Of a DNA stretch of 64,000 nucleotides, positions 35,456-46,840 are shown in pieces. How positions within the stretch are numbered: position 1 is the stretch's first letter; every line of letters starts with the position of its first letter. Made by a program: the position numbers and the translations under genes. The stretch comes from Botrytis cinerea B05.10 (taxonomy: Eukaryota; Ascomycota; Leotiomycetes; Helotiales; Sclerotiniaceae): contig NC_037320.1 of assembly GCF_000143535.2 (NCBI RefSeq), positions 372,001 through 436,000 on the forward strand, written 5' to 3'. The notes beneath the pieces were generated by a model, which searched no databases, was not told where the DNA came from, and saw nothing but the letters and a program-made list of their open reading frames with translations.

Positions 35456-37012
35456 TTTAGATATCTTTGTGACTGAAAGTTTCAGAAGCACTGTAGTTGC
35501 TAAGTGGGTTTCGATGGAGAATAAAGTGAAGTAATGAAGATTAACTTTATGAATTGTTTGCGCTGTAACAGTTCTTGTGTAATATCTTGTAAGCTGAAAA
35601 CCAATCTCATTTATAGCAAATTATCTTTCACTACGGCTACAATTGATACTACAAGATTTCGAGAATCATGAGGGGACCGAATAGGCATTGAAAAGTTCTC
35701 CAATCTTCTATTTTCTCTTCTATTTTATGATACCGTACCCAAAATTTAAACGAATGAGAGGCCCAACACTAGACTACTTGTAACCATATGGTGCTTAGTG
35801 GTTTAACGCAGTGGCGGGTATGCTACTAAAGCACTGAATGTCTCCATGGGAATTACCATCAAATTTTGGCAATGGGAAATGATCCGATTATTTCCCTGCC
35901 ATCTGAATATGTTGTGGAAAGGACTCTAAGCCCACTATTTCCGAGTAGCTACCTATCAATGTCTGTCCCTGGAATTATGTGATACAGCCGACTCGGTCTC
36001 TGCGACAACTAAAATTTTCAATGTTTCAAAAGACGACTAAGTCAAAGTCTCTGGATACTTTATAAAATGGAAGTTGTCAATGCCAAAAAATAAAGTAATG
36101 GTTAATTTGGATCTTTGACAATATTAATTCTTGTGCGAACGCAGTGAATGACTTCAATTCAATGGCTACTGTAGTTAAGCCCTAAGCGAATGCGAAAGAG
36201 ACTAACTCTTTCTAGTAGACCTTGTATGTAGACCTTATATAAGTTCTACTATCCCCTGTACATATATAGCTCTTTAGATAGAATACAATTAGACAATTAG
36301 AACCTACGCAATTCGTGGGTGCTACGTCTTCTGTATCTTTCTCATACAAACAATTCTGCTATAAAAGGAAGTCCTAGATAATATGAATCTGTTTGAGATA
36401 ATCTAAAGTCAGTTTAATAGTCAGTGAGGTGTAAGTTGACCAGCTGCCAGATGGTACGGCTGGTTAATTCGGCGGTGGCTTTAATGGATCTTCACTTGGC
36501 AGAGAACAGAACTACATATCATTTAAAACGACCTTATTTGAATGGAATGATTGAGAGGAATTTATATATTTCGGCTGATGGAGGGTTGTTTCTTTATGAG
36601 ACGTCAAAATTGCAACTTACTCTTTGCAGACAGTAGACAGTAGGCCGAGTGCTCATGAAGTACCACTGTCACTTCCCATCTGTTAGTTTGATCGATAATT
36701 ATGTGAGAGTCTTCAGATCCATAGTGAGACCTCATTTTACCTCCCTGCATTAATTTCATTTTCACATTTGTATCATCACCATCAATCAAATTATTTTCTG
36801 GATATTCTGTTGCTATTCTTCTGTTTTATCATATGCCAATGAAATTAGACCCAACTCCAAACTAGGGAATCAAATCTATCATTAATTATTTGATGAGCAC
36901 CAGTGCTTCTATCAAAATGTCTGCTGATTGTCAATACTCAAGGAAGGTGGAGAAGCGGAGTGAAATTGAAAGTAACTTAGCGCCGGGATCTTCTTATCTC
37001 ATGTCGTAAATC
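35456..37012. other. Spacer between proteins C and H
   Basis: Mostly without coding signal. It holds the doubtful plus-strand frame at 36451-36636 and its antisense shadow. Confidence 0.5.
36451..36636 (+). CDS. Doubtful short frame, 61 aa, possible gene remnant
   Basis: The frame reads MVRLVNSAVALMDLHLAENR and continues protein-like to a stop. The NSAVALMDLHL stretch is reminiscent of the AACLTLIEL and DACFTLMGL motifs in protein F. No splice partner was found and the overlapping minus-strand frame also looks fair, so the strand itself is uncertain. Confidence 0.3.
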   Translation: MVRLVNSAVALMDLHLAENRTTYHLKRPYLNGMIERNLYISADGGLFLYETSKLQLTLCRQ

Positions 37013-38026
37013 TCAGTTCTCAAACTTCTTCATTAACCCTTTTACTCTCTCGCTGACTTTTCGGTTGACTTTGGGTGTAACTTTTTTCTCGAGAGGGGTA
37101 GCTTCTGTGTTTGCCTCAGCTATTGCGAGGATTCTCTCACGGGCTGTTGGTCTTCTTTGAATTTTTAGCGGTGAACTTTCAATCAATTCAAATACCAACG
37201 TACCGTCATTGTATTCTTCAAACGGATAAAAAATGTGAATCTTTCCGACTTGTTTCTTGCCCAATGTCTGAGCGTGGTCCGCGCATAATCTTCCAAATGG
37301 TCTCCCATTGTCGGTTCCCATCAACATCTTGAACTCAACACTCATCGATGGATCAACCGTGAATCTATGTTTCTGGCCTGCTGCAAGCTCAGGAACTTGC
37401 TGGGATGTGAGCACATCGCGGATTGTCCAGAGAGTTCCAAGGTTGACAATGGGACCGCAGACGATGTACTTGAGTTTTGCAAGTTGCGATTCATTCGTAT
37501 TGCCGCTTGCCAACTGCGCAGCGCATGCATCGCGCCATGCTTGATAAAGGAGTTCGCTGTTATACAAACGCTGTGTATTGACGCCGGGCATATCAATATC
37601 AGACTCTGCTACTGAGAGCGTCATGAAGGCAGTTCCAGTTTTCGGAGAAATGAACATCTGTACAACACTATCATAATCTAACAAATCATTTATATCGTCT
37701 GCAGCATCAACACTCGCTCTGGAAAAGATCGTGTAAAAAGACCAATGGGCTCCGTCGCTTTCAATCCGCAACTGTGGATCTGAGAAAACTCGGTTGAATC
37801 CGTTGAGATCTGGAAGCGCTCGATTGTGAAACTTGTGAACATTTATGTAGCGGATATTCCAATCTGGATACGCAACGTCTCTGACTGGTCGAGTGTCGAT
37901 TGCTGTTTGAATACCGTTTAGAATTATGGTACCGCGCTCGAGGTATCTTTCTGGGGAGAGAATTGAAATGTATCCAGGTTGGTTGTTTGTCGCTGCGAGG
38001 CGATCTGGTCGGTTAATTCTATCCAT
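37013..38026 (-). CDS. Protein H: 337-aa globular-looking protein of unknown function
   Basis: Not recognised. An intronless frame from an ATG. Unlike its neighbours it has the composition of a folded protein, with alternating apolar and polar residues over about residues 15-290 and no low-complexity part. Notable stretches are YPDWNIRYINVHKFHNRALP, AHWSFYTIFSRASVDAADDI, GTAFMTLSVAESDIDMPGVN, and KIHIFYPFEEYNDGTLVFEL. The last 55 residues are Lys/Arg-rich and helical (KVSERVKGLMKKFEN). It has no signal peptide or membrane segment. It sits in the middle of the orphan gene island and shares their strand. Confidence 0.7.
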   Translation of the reverse strand: MDRINRPDRLAATNNQPGYISILSPERYLERGTIILNGIQTAIDTRPVRDVAYPDWNIRYINVHKFHNRALPDLNGFNRVFSDPQLRIESDGAHWSFYTIFSRASVDAADDINDLLDYDSVVQMFISPKTGTAFMTLSVAESDIDMPGVNTQRLYNSELLYQAWRDACAAQLASGNTNESQLAKLKYIVCGPIVNLGTLWTIRDVLTSQQVPELAAGQKHRFTVDPSMSVEFKMLMGTDNGRPFGRLCADHAQTLGKKQVGKIHIFYPFEEYNDGTLVFELIESSPLKIQRRPTARERILAIAEANTEATPLEKKVTPKVNRKVSERVKGLMKKFEN

Positions 38027-40255
38027 TCTTTAAGAATGGGAGCAAAAGACTTACTAGTTACAACAGTTTTACTTTAATTGATTGGCTTGGGATAGCGCAG
38101 GATCTAGTTAGAGTAAAGAATTGTTTGATGGTTTACTAATGCAAATGCAAGAGGATGAGGAATAAGAGAATTTACAAAAGCTTTGTGGATAGCTGCTTAT
38201 AGCCGAATGTCTTCCTTGTTTTACCTTTGTTTGCCCACTACTCTGTGGTTATAAGGGATTCAGTCATTGTACTAATGATCTTTTTTAGAAATAACAAAGA
38301 AACTTTGGAACAAAATTGTTGGTACTCAAACGGTGGTGATTATGACGTATTTATAATGGGTATGGTTTAATGAATTGCATTTATCTAATATTCTAGGGTG
38401 GGAGTTACAAAAACTATATGCAACACGGGCATGCGTAATATATATTTAATTTTCAAGCATGGGAGTCTCGCAGAAAAGAAGAATCTTCATCACTAGTGCG
38501 TACATATACATACAAAATCTTGCAGTTTTGTATCAATTTAATGATGTAGAAAGTCAAGAGGTTAATCCAAATAAGGATACGAGCCTTAGTTGGCTGGCCA
38601 TGGGGGGACTACCAAAAGGGTTTTATACTCACAAACTATCAACTAATATAAGAAAAACAAATTCGTCGACGCTAGCTTCATGACTATCATGTGATGAGTT
38701 ATTGTTTGGCGACAAAACTTCTCTGAACAGCCTACTTTATTCTCGTAACAGCTATTTCATACAAAGGAAACTATGCCGTCCAGTTCGTAGTTCATTTTCT
38801 TGTGTGCTTTCACCCCACTAGTGCCAAGCCTCTTAGTCGCTATGGGATGATATACCTCAGATTTCATCAGCGCCAATCTCATTATGAAGCCAAATTAGTT
38901 AGTCCTTGCTGAAAATATCAATTGATTCATTGCCCGGAAGAACAAAAGATTTTGATATCTTGTCTTCTCGGAGGCGTGGCCGGCGTGATACGCCTGATTT
39001 GAAGGCTCCAAAAATATTGATTTCACCTGTGTGGTTGATTACGATAGCTATTTTATTTCATCTGATGGTTTGTTCTCAAAATGGTGACTGTTGATGACCG
39101 TCTTCGTATTTTATTTTGTAAAGGTTCGCACCAGTATTTGGAGAGAAAAATTGATGATATCGTAATGAGGTGAATAGGTGAATAGTTGGAAAATTTCTTT
39201 CACGCTACTACAACCAAATGTGCATGTTAAGCTTCATGGATAATATGTCAATTCTTGTGGTTGATTTGTGTTGCAATTTATGACGTTACTTGCCGCTTGC
39301 CATGTGGGATAAAAAGGAAATTATGTCAACATGAGGCCGAGTGGAATTTTTCTATCATTGTCGTGAATGTGTGACAATTTTACGCGTAGCACTCCAGACC
39401 TCAACCAAAATTCACATGGGGCATCAGAAACTAGGCTTTCCGTGCTAGTGAAGGTAGGGAATCAAGACGATAAAAGGAATGAAACAAAATTGAAGGGACG
39501 ATCTGGGCCGTGATTAATCTCATAGATCAGCTCTTATAGAGCTGCAAAAATGATTGCAAGGCTTTCTTCACTTTCGTCATCCATTGATATGTCATCAGAC
39601 ATGATCTATTTGCTAGTCGCTACAAGTCAATATTGTCTCCGATAATCTAGCTTGCTTCGTTCCTTGTCTGGAATAATGAACGATAAGACCCTCAAAGGCT
39701 TGTTTGAAATTATGAAAACTTTAGATTAATATCATTGGTAGGTTAATTAAAAACTCAATGCATACATCATTGATCATATGCCACAAATCAATCTATACTT
39801 CGTTCGGACGTTTGAGCTGAAAGTTAACAATACACATTATAAGAAATCATATTACTTGAGCTCAAGCCAAGTTTTTCACACATGGAGTCATCATAAACCC
39901 GGAAATATGTATTTTATTATCTGAATTATCATTTAAAAGAAGTCAAAACTTGATTTCACAAGACCATCAAAATACCAACTCAATCTCTCTCATATGTAAT
40001 CAAGCTATTATTTCCTTTCAAGAAATTTGGAGGAGACTATAGCCCGGATATTCCGGGTCTGAAAGCTTAGTTCACTGAAGCGTAAACAATTCTGCTTGTT
40101 GGGACAAGCCCAAACCCACAAATTGACGCACTCCCCTTTGAGACCCGTTATCTTCCCTGGTAATAGATTTTTTCAGGCCAAAACAACCTTATCGGACTCT
40201 ATGCCGGTGCTAGCAGAGAACATAACACATGTACCTGCATTCTAGATTTTATCCC
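38027..40255. other. Gene-free spacer between proteins H and D
   Basis: About 2.2 kb without a frame of note; plus-strand frames at 38459 and 38906 are short and featureless. I see no repeat or element. Confidence 0.5.
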
Positions 40256-41017
40256 TTAATTTTGAGATTGAAAATGGTTGGCTTCAGTGGGAGACGTTTC
40301 ATCGTCACTCTTGTAACATGTATCCCATTCCTCATTATCACCCCCGTCAATCCAGATTCTGGTCTCTAGCTGTATCATCCGATCGTAGAGTTGATTCTTG
40401 GTATTTTCCTGGTGGATTCTCATGTTACTAGGTGTTAATTTCAAAACGCTGTCTTGGAATTTAACCCGGCGTTGAACATCATGAGGGGCTTCAGCTTGTC
40501 CTGCAATGTTGGCCTCCTTCCACATCTTCGATTCCATTGCGACCATACGATGATAACATTCTTCTGTTTTAGACTTGTGCGTAGCCTCAGCGCTCTTACA
40601 AGGCGAGGTCTTGAGAGCGTCGTCGAATCTAATACGGTTCTGTGAACCTTGAGGTTCCCCATCCGATAACTCTGTCTCAACATTCGCACCTTGGCCAATT
40701 CTTTTTTCGATGGCTACCATGCGATGGTAGTATTCTTCATTTGCATGATGATTCTGATCAGTATCCCTCGTCTCTGGTTTGAATCGAATATGGTGTTGGG
40801 TTTCACAACGCTCTTGATCATGATTTGACATCTCCGACTCATTTTCTGACAACATATTCGATTTGATCCACATCTTCTTTTCGGCAAATACCATACGAAG
40901 GTAATAATCGTCATTGATAGGATTGCGGATATTATTTGGTCCATTGCAGGGAGACTTGGTGATGCTGGCATCAAAATGGACTCGACGTGAAGCGCAGAGC
41001 TGGGGGGAAATAGACAT
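40256..41017 (-). CDS. Protein D: four tandem repeats with RVxF-like and YxRMVxxE motifs
   Basis: Not recognised. An intronless 253-aa frame; ATG at 41017 chosen because the frame upstream has only a TTG. Four repeats of 50-65 residues each begin with an R-V/I-x-F core (RRVHF, HHIRF, NRIRF, RRVKF) and end with a helix carrying Y-x-R-M-V/I-x-x-E-x-x-M/I-W (YYLRMVFAEKKMW, YYHRMVAIEKRIG, CYHRMVAMESKMW, LYDRMIQLETRIW). Between them lies a variable hydrophilic linker, often with K-x-SPC. The R-V-x-F core fits the docking consensus for protein phosphatase 1, which suggests but does not prove such binding. It has no signal peptide or membrane segment. The C-terminus is acidic. Confidence 0.65.
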   Translation of the reverse strand: MSISPQLCASRRVHFDASITKSPCNGPNNIRNPINDDYYLRMVFAEKKMWIKSNMLSENESEMSNHDQERCETQHHIRFKPETRDTDQNHHANEEYYHRMVAIEKRIGQGANVETELSDGEPQGSQNRIRFDDALKTSPCKSAEATHKSKTEECYHRMVAMESKMWKEANIAGQAEAPHDVQRRVKFQDSVLKLTPSNMRIHQENTKNQLYDRMIQLETRIWIDGGDNEEWDTCYKSDDETSPTEANHFQSQN

Positions 41018-42075
41018 TTTGATGAAGGCTTCGTATGTTTGGAGGATATTATTGAAATCAAAGATTAGTCCTTGCAATGGATATGAGATAGCGTCTCTGA
41101 CTGTCGATGTTCAAACTGATGGAGGAAGAATGTAGATTTTGAGTGGTAGGTTGAATGAGCTTATGTACAAATTATATGCGCTGCATTTGAGTTTCCATGG
41201 AAGTAAATACGGCAAATAGAGTACATTTCAATACTGCGTAGACGTATTGCATTGATAAGAACCGTAATGTTAAATGGTTACTTTGAAAATTAGCAGTCTT
41301 GAATGATACTGATGTGTGATCGAACAGTATTGAGATGAAGGTAGCCTGATACGGCAATGTACGACAAAAAAATTCAAATGTATAAATTCAAAACCGTACT
41401 ATAAGCCTAGAGCTCTGGAGTATTCAACGACGCTTACTTGTTAGCCAAAACCCACACCAGCCAGATACCCGGATACGCAGGTTGAAAAAATAAAAAATGT
41501 AAGAAAACAAATACGCTTGTCATAGGTATGCCCAAGACACCATTTCATGCACTTGTGGCTAAATTAAAGAAATAATCGCATATAATGATAAAGTTGACTA
41601 AATTGTAGATTCAGTGGCTACCGAGAAACATTGGTAGCTGGCCCCTCAATTTCGATTTTCACATGTAACAAGACCGGGGATTAAAAATTGTACATCTAGA
41701 AAAGTACGATGTATCTCAATGATGATGATAAGATTTATATATCTATCCTAAAGTTAGATTACTCAGGTATTCCGACGATCATGGAATAAATGAATAGAAA
41801 TCCCATCATACTCTCAAATAGTCCCTCCCCAGTTCCAAAAGATCTAGTTCCTTCGCTAAATCTGCTAATCGAAACAACTCTAAGACTCCCTCATAAAGAT
41901 TTATAGGAGAACCTTTGACCCATTATTCCCGACTCGGTCACCAGATGACACATGATTTGATACATAAACTAAACAGTTTTCCTTCACACTTCCTCTGTAC
42001 CACTAGCCAGGATGTCTGCTCTCCCGAGGGAGACATCTTCCAACCCTTGGTTTTTCCGTCTGACTGAGCAGATTC
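41018..42075. other. Spacer between proteins D and I
   Basis: Upstream region of protein D and downstream region of protein I; no coding signal seen. Confidence 0.5.
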
Positions 42076-42522
42076 TCACTCATCAGGAGTGAGCGATCCA
42101 AAACACAAGGCTTTCTTTGCAACTGCAATTCCCTTGGCCACCTTGTCTTCGCTATCTCTCTTGACTGGAGAAATTGGACGTTTAAGGCCTTTATCTTTAT
42201 TCTCAGATCTCTCTTGAATTGTCGCCTCGTGCCATTCGATATGGATCGAATCGGGGTCATCTTCGGAAGGCCCATCATATGTCTCATTGTTTCTTTTATT
42301 GCTCGCCTCCCATTTCAGCTTGTTCCATTGATTAGGATACTTTCGTTGGTATTGTTGAAAAGCACATTCAACCAGTTCGTGGCGTTCAATTTTTTCCATC
42401 TTTTGATCATCGTCAAGATTTCTGAAGAACCTGCTTCGACGCTGTGTATGAGGAGTCTTCTCGGTGGAAGAAGTGCTTTTCGAAGTGTTGAAAAGATCTC
42501 TGAGTAGATTTTTAGATGTCAT
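42076..42522 (-). CDS. Protein I: small charged protein of unknown function
   Basis: Not recognised. A single frame of 148 aa from an ATG. The N-terminus is Ser/Thr-rich (LFNTSKSTSSTEKTPHTQRR), the middle is a charged helix with aromatic residues (HELVECAFQQYQRKYPNQWN, then KLKWEASNKR), followed by an acidic piece (GPSEDDPDSIHIEWHE) and a Lys-rich part with KGLKRPISPVKRD that could be a nuclear localisation signal. The end is FGSLTPDE. It has no membrane segment or signal peptide. Confidence 0.55.
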   Translation of the reverse strand: MTSKNLLRDLFNTSKSTSSTEKTPHTQRRSRFFRNLDDDQKMEKIERHELVECAFQQYQRKYPNQWNKLKWEASNKRNNETYDGPSEDDPDSIHIEWHEATIQERSENKDKGLKRPISPVKRDSEDKVAKGIAVAKKALCFGSLTPDE

Positions 42523-43705
42523 TTTGGATGAAAAAGATGTCGTGGAAATATTAGATAGACAAGAAATTCAATTCTTGAAAATGTCTTTTCAGAGATGGAT
42601 TCGGTTTGGTTCAAGTATTGAAGTCTCTAAGTCTCGATACTCGTGTGCAATTTTGATGAGTTTTTAGGATTGTAGACTGCAGAAAGATTCTCTTTTATGT
42701 CCCTGCTACTTCCCATCTTAAACATGAAACTCATGGTTATTAAAGTACTGGCCGTACTGTCAAAGATGCAGCCATAGTTTGTTGATAACTTTATCGACTA
42801 TAGAAAGATGTCCCTATCGCGAGTGACTAGCAGCCGTACGCCATTATAGCTGGACGAATGTAGAGTCAAAATCTTGATTCTAGCGTTAAGCGTAGCATAT
42901 CTATGTAAACTTTGAACACTAGACTGTCTGAATAAAGTTTCATAGAGGTAATTGTGTACAAGAGAGCTCTTTTTGGATCATAGTTCACAGTCTGTTACAT
43001 TCAAAGTGAGAGAGAGGTTCATACCGGATTTCTTAGAGATTGTTTGATAATTAAAACTACACATTAGTAGCAGTATTTGTAAAAATTTGCAGCTTCTGCT
43101 CAGGTAGCTAGCACAGTATAGAGGCTTTCAAGTGTAGTAGATATAAGCCCAGACGATGATTAACTAATTTTCGATATGATCAGCCTACATAAATGTTATC
43201 TCTAATTGAATACCATCAAAAGTATCCCCGAACTATAATAATGTCATGTGAAATGCCCATAATATCATAAATCCATAATCTACAAGACAGAACCTAGCTC
43301 CAAGGCCAACTTGTGTACCCAAATCCCCTGCCCAATATATATTGGAGTATCAACGTGCAGCTCAATAGTGATGGAAATATCGCAATATTCGGCACCAACT
43401 CTATGAGTGATTTATATCTCAAATTTGAAGTTGTCAACTTCCAATAGAAATAAGATAATAATTAGGTCAAAATATTTAGTAGTTATCAAGACTAGCTTTG
43501 GAGGAGCGTAGTACGGTACCTGACAGAGTTCTCGCTTTTTCCATTTCCTAGTTTCCCGCCATCGGGCAAACCATTTTCCTCATTGAAAATTTCCAGAGAA
43601 GTGGAGCTCAATATCGTCTACCATCTTTACCTGCTATCTTAAACATCGGTACTTAATCTGGTTGCAATAGATCAGCAAAGTGGTAATTAACATAAGCAAA
43701 CCAAA
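42523..43705. other. Spacer between proteins I and E
   Basis: No frame of note; AT-rich. I see nothing else in it. Confidence 0.5.
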
Positions 43706-44125
43706 TCAAGACCAAAACCTCTTCTCCGCTTCCTTCTCCGCCTCACTTGTCTCAACAAATCCATCATTAGACGCATGCCACTCCGCCGATTCATAGAATA
43801 TCTGCCTTCTATCTGTAGTCAACTTCATACGTTGATTTTTGGGCTTGGAAGTAGCTGGAAGGACACCGACCAGTGTCTGGCTATCTGCCGAAACTGCAGT
43901 TTTTGAGTTTGGTTTCACGTTCAACCTGCTTCCAATCTTCTTTTCAAAGTCTTCCGCGATGAGAGTAATGATACCACCACGATAACGATCGTTGGATTCT
44001 CTGATGATTTGTTCCATTTCGAAAGAAGGTCGAATGGCATCTCGAAATTTGTTGGGGCGAGGCGCACTTGGTGGTGAGGGCGATGATCGAGGGGATGAAG
44101 AGACTGGAGTCGACGGAGGCGCCAT
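43706..44125 (-). CDS. Protein E: small Ser/Pro-rich protein of unknown function
   Basis: Not recognised. A single frame of 139 aa. The first 25 residues are Pro/Ser with S/T-P pairs, much like the start of protein B. A helix follows, SNDRYRGGIITLIAEDFEKK, resembling the corresponding piece of proteins A and B. The second half has DRRQIFYESAEWH and a glutamate-rich end, EAEKEAEKRFW, like the E-K-K-M-W endings in protein D. It is the last member of the co-oriented unknown genes. Confidence 0.55.
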   Translation of the reverse strand: MAPPSTPVSSSPRSSPSPPSAPRPNKFRDAIRPSFEMEQIIRESNDRYRGGIITLIAEDFEKKIGSRLNVKPNSKTAVSADSQTLVGVLPATSKPKNQRMKLTTDRRQIFYESAEWHASNDGFVETSEAEKEAEKRFWS

Positions 44126-45091
44126 TTTGTGTGAAGCGTATTATTTTTTAAGGTTGCGAAGGTGACAGATATTCTTGGCTGATCACGGAAGATTGTGAAA
44201 TGAATTCTTGAGATTTTGACCGACTGGCCGCGATAATTCCTGTCTTCTCAATCACTGAATTTAGAGTATCATGTCGACTGAACTCTTGCGATTTCCGAAC
44301 TCAACGACCCGCCTATATAGATAACTTGAGCGTCTTGATACAACTTCGCACTTGCAAATAAAACTAAGTGCCCATCTTACAGCATCTTCGCCGTACGTGA
44401 AAATTTGCAATACGTGATTGTATTCACCACCTTTTCAATACTGTTACGGACCATGATTCTCTGTGGGACATTCAACCATCAGTGCGGACTGTTGTTAAAA
44501 AGACAATCTTAACATCGGGAGCGATTGGAATCAAGCGATTGATGCTATGGGTAGTACCACTAGATTAAAAACCTGGAACGATTGAGCTATACTCCGATGT
44601 ATCTCAGTAGGTATGACCAAGTGTCTCAGATTAGAAGAATAATGCCTGCCATGATCTTATATATCCGTATCGATTGAGCCTTTGTCGGCAGTTTCTATCT
44701 AGATGATGAAGTTTCCATCTTATGAAACTATAACATACTTATGTTGACCACCTGACGGAAATGTGAGCTTGTTGCATAAGAGCATGTGACATAGCAAGAA
44801 GAAAGAGAGTTGAAATGCAAACCTGAAAAAATATGTCACAATATCACGAGTTGCATGTAACCTAAAATCTCAGCTCATTTTTTCAGAAAATTCAGTATAC
44901 ATATTTCAATTGAGTAAAAAAGGTGTAATACAAAAAGGCCGTCCAAGATCGTCTAAACCAACATTTCCCTTGGGTCTTTCCTGCCCAGTCTATCCCAAAA
45001 TCCTTCCTAATCCTTACATATCATCAATTCGCCACAAATGGGTATACTAACAGCATATAATCCAAAAACAATCCTCTAGTACCTCCCAAAC
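44126..45091. other. Spacer upstream of protein E
   Basis: Promoter side of protein E and 3' side of the FAD monooxygenase. No gene seen. Confidence 0.5.
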
Positions 45092-46840
45092 CTAGGCGTT
45101 ATTCTGCGTCAAACACTCACTCGAATTTACTTCCGATGAAGAAGCTTTGGTGCTCTTCGACTCGCGTGTGGATGTTGAAGCTACGCTCACACATTCCGAA
45201 TCCAATTCATCGGCTCTTACAAGTCCCCAGCCTCTTTCTAGAAAGCTTTGTCTTTCTATAATTGATTCCTCGTCGGCGCGATCAAGCTTTCCATCACTGA
45301 TATGCTGCGGTACCACGTTGGGCGATAATAATCCACCGACATCTCTCGTCTCACCTCTCGCGCCATAATGTTCTTTCTTCCTGCCTTTTGTTCCTTCAAC
45401 CCACCCCAACGCGTTCTTCAACACTCGTTCTCTACAGTATTCTTTGAACTTGTTGTCTCCAAAGTATACAAGATTCTGAAGGAATGCACTTCTTTGTCGT
45501 TCCCGGTGGCGACGTTTGACATTTTCCACGGCAAAAGCTCGAAGGCCTGGTCGAAGCGCCACTGTGCCGACCAGCTTGCGCCTAGATTTATAAATACCCT
45601 CTGAAGTGAGCTGGATATTTTCGCCTTGTGATGTTGATGGTGGGGACACTGGAGGTGTAATTGTTTCGGCGAGAGAGACAGCATCAAGAAGAGCACAGTT
45701 TGCGCCCTTTCCTAAGGTCGTCATGATGCTTGAATCCAAGATTAGTCACATGTCTCTAATATCTGGAAGTAAAAAGTACTTACTTAAAAACTGCATCCCC
45801 AATTAATGTTACACTAGTTGAGTCCCATGGTTTTACAGAATCACACTTCTTTACCATATGCAGATACGCCGTGCTTGTCAGACACATCTCAGCCAATTGT
45901 AAGAAGTTTGGGTGTACATTTCGATCGGTTTTAGAACGAGCAATGATCTCCGTCTTCAGTTCCTCGGGAGTAAATTCCTCGGGCCGTTTTGTCTTGTTGA
46001 TGAAGGCACTCGCGGGGCTGCCATAGCCATACATGATAAACGATTCAGAAGGTTCGATCTCATCCGCTGTATATTCTGTTGCCCAAGGCTTCATTGGATT
46101 CTGCCAAGAATGCACCAATATATTCTGATTTCCAGGACAAAAGGCCTGTATTCTAGTTAGTACTTTGTATTAAGGTGTTTTTCAGAGGCTTGGAAAGACT
46201 GTACCATTACTCCACTATGCGATCCTGCTAATTTGAATGTTTCCCTTGTCAACGGGATCTTGAAATATATGACTGTGACATCCGTGGGCCGTATCTTAGA
46301 GAGGGGAAACATTTGCTTTCTGACTTGAGAATTGATCCCGTCTGCACCAACTAATAAATCGCATTCGTCTATCGACCCATCCGTGAAATGTACTCTTACT
46401 ACTCCGTTTGGTAACTTCTCATATCTGTCGAACTTCTTCCCGAAACGCGCAAAAGATTCGCTCCAATGCAAAAGTCCTTCTCTAAGGCGCCAGCGCGATA
46501 CAGAAAATTGATCTTGTATTTCCTCTGGCAGCCACGTGAATATCGGATCGCCATTGCTTTTCACAAAATTCATCTCCTGTCCCCCTCCAGGTTGAATGCC
46601 AATACTAGGCGCAATTTCCTGCCACACATCATGCTGCAGTTTTCCTTTGAGATTTCGGAGAACAAACGAAGACAGCATAACACGATATCCAGAGAGCCTG
46701 TCGGTCGGGCCTCTGCTACGCTCATAGAGCGTGACTTTGATACTCGGCACATCTGTAAGAAGTTGTCCTAATGTTAAGCCACTCAGTCCACCACCGATGA
46801 TAATGACTCTCAGTGGCGCGTTGTTTTCGGTTGTGGTCAT
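45092..46840 (-). CDS. FAD-dependent monooxygenase (PHBH fold) with a long C-terminal tail
   Basis: A class A flavin monooxygenase, expected to hydroxylate or epoxidise a small molecule using NAD(P)H; the substrate is unknown. Three exons: 46840-46205, 46145-45784, 45728-45092; 544 aa. The FAD-binding GxGxxG motif is near residues 15-22 (VIIIGGGLSGLTLG), the DG motif reads LLVGADGINSQVR (about 162-174), and the GD motif reads TLIGDAVFNIMTTLGKGAN across the second intron. The intron-1 branch site TACTAAC is visible. After the AETI stretch that normally closes the fold, the protein continues for about 185 residues with a Pro-rich piece, a basic stretch (RRHRERQRSAFLQN) and an acidic Ser-rich end. 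No cluster backbone enzyme lies next to it. Confidence 0.9.
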
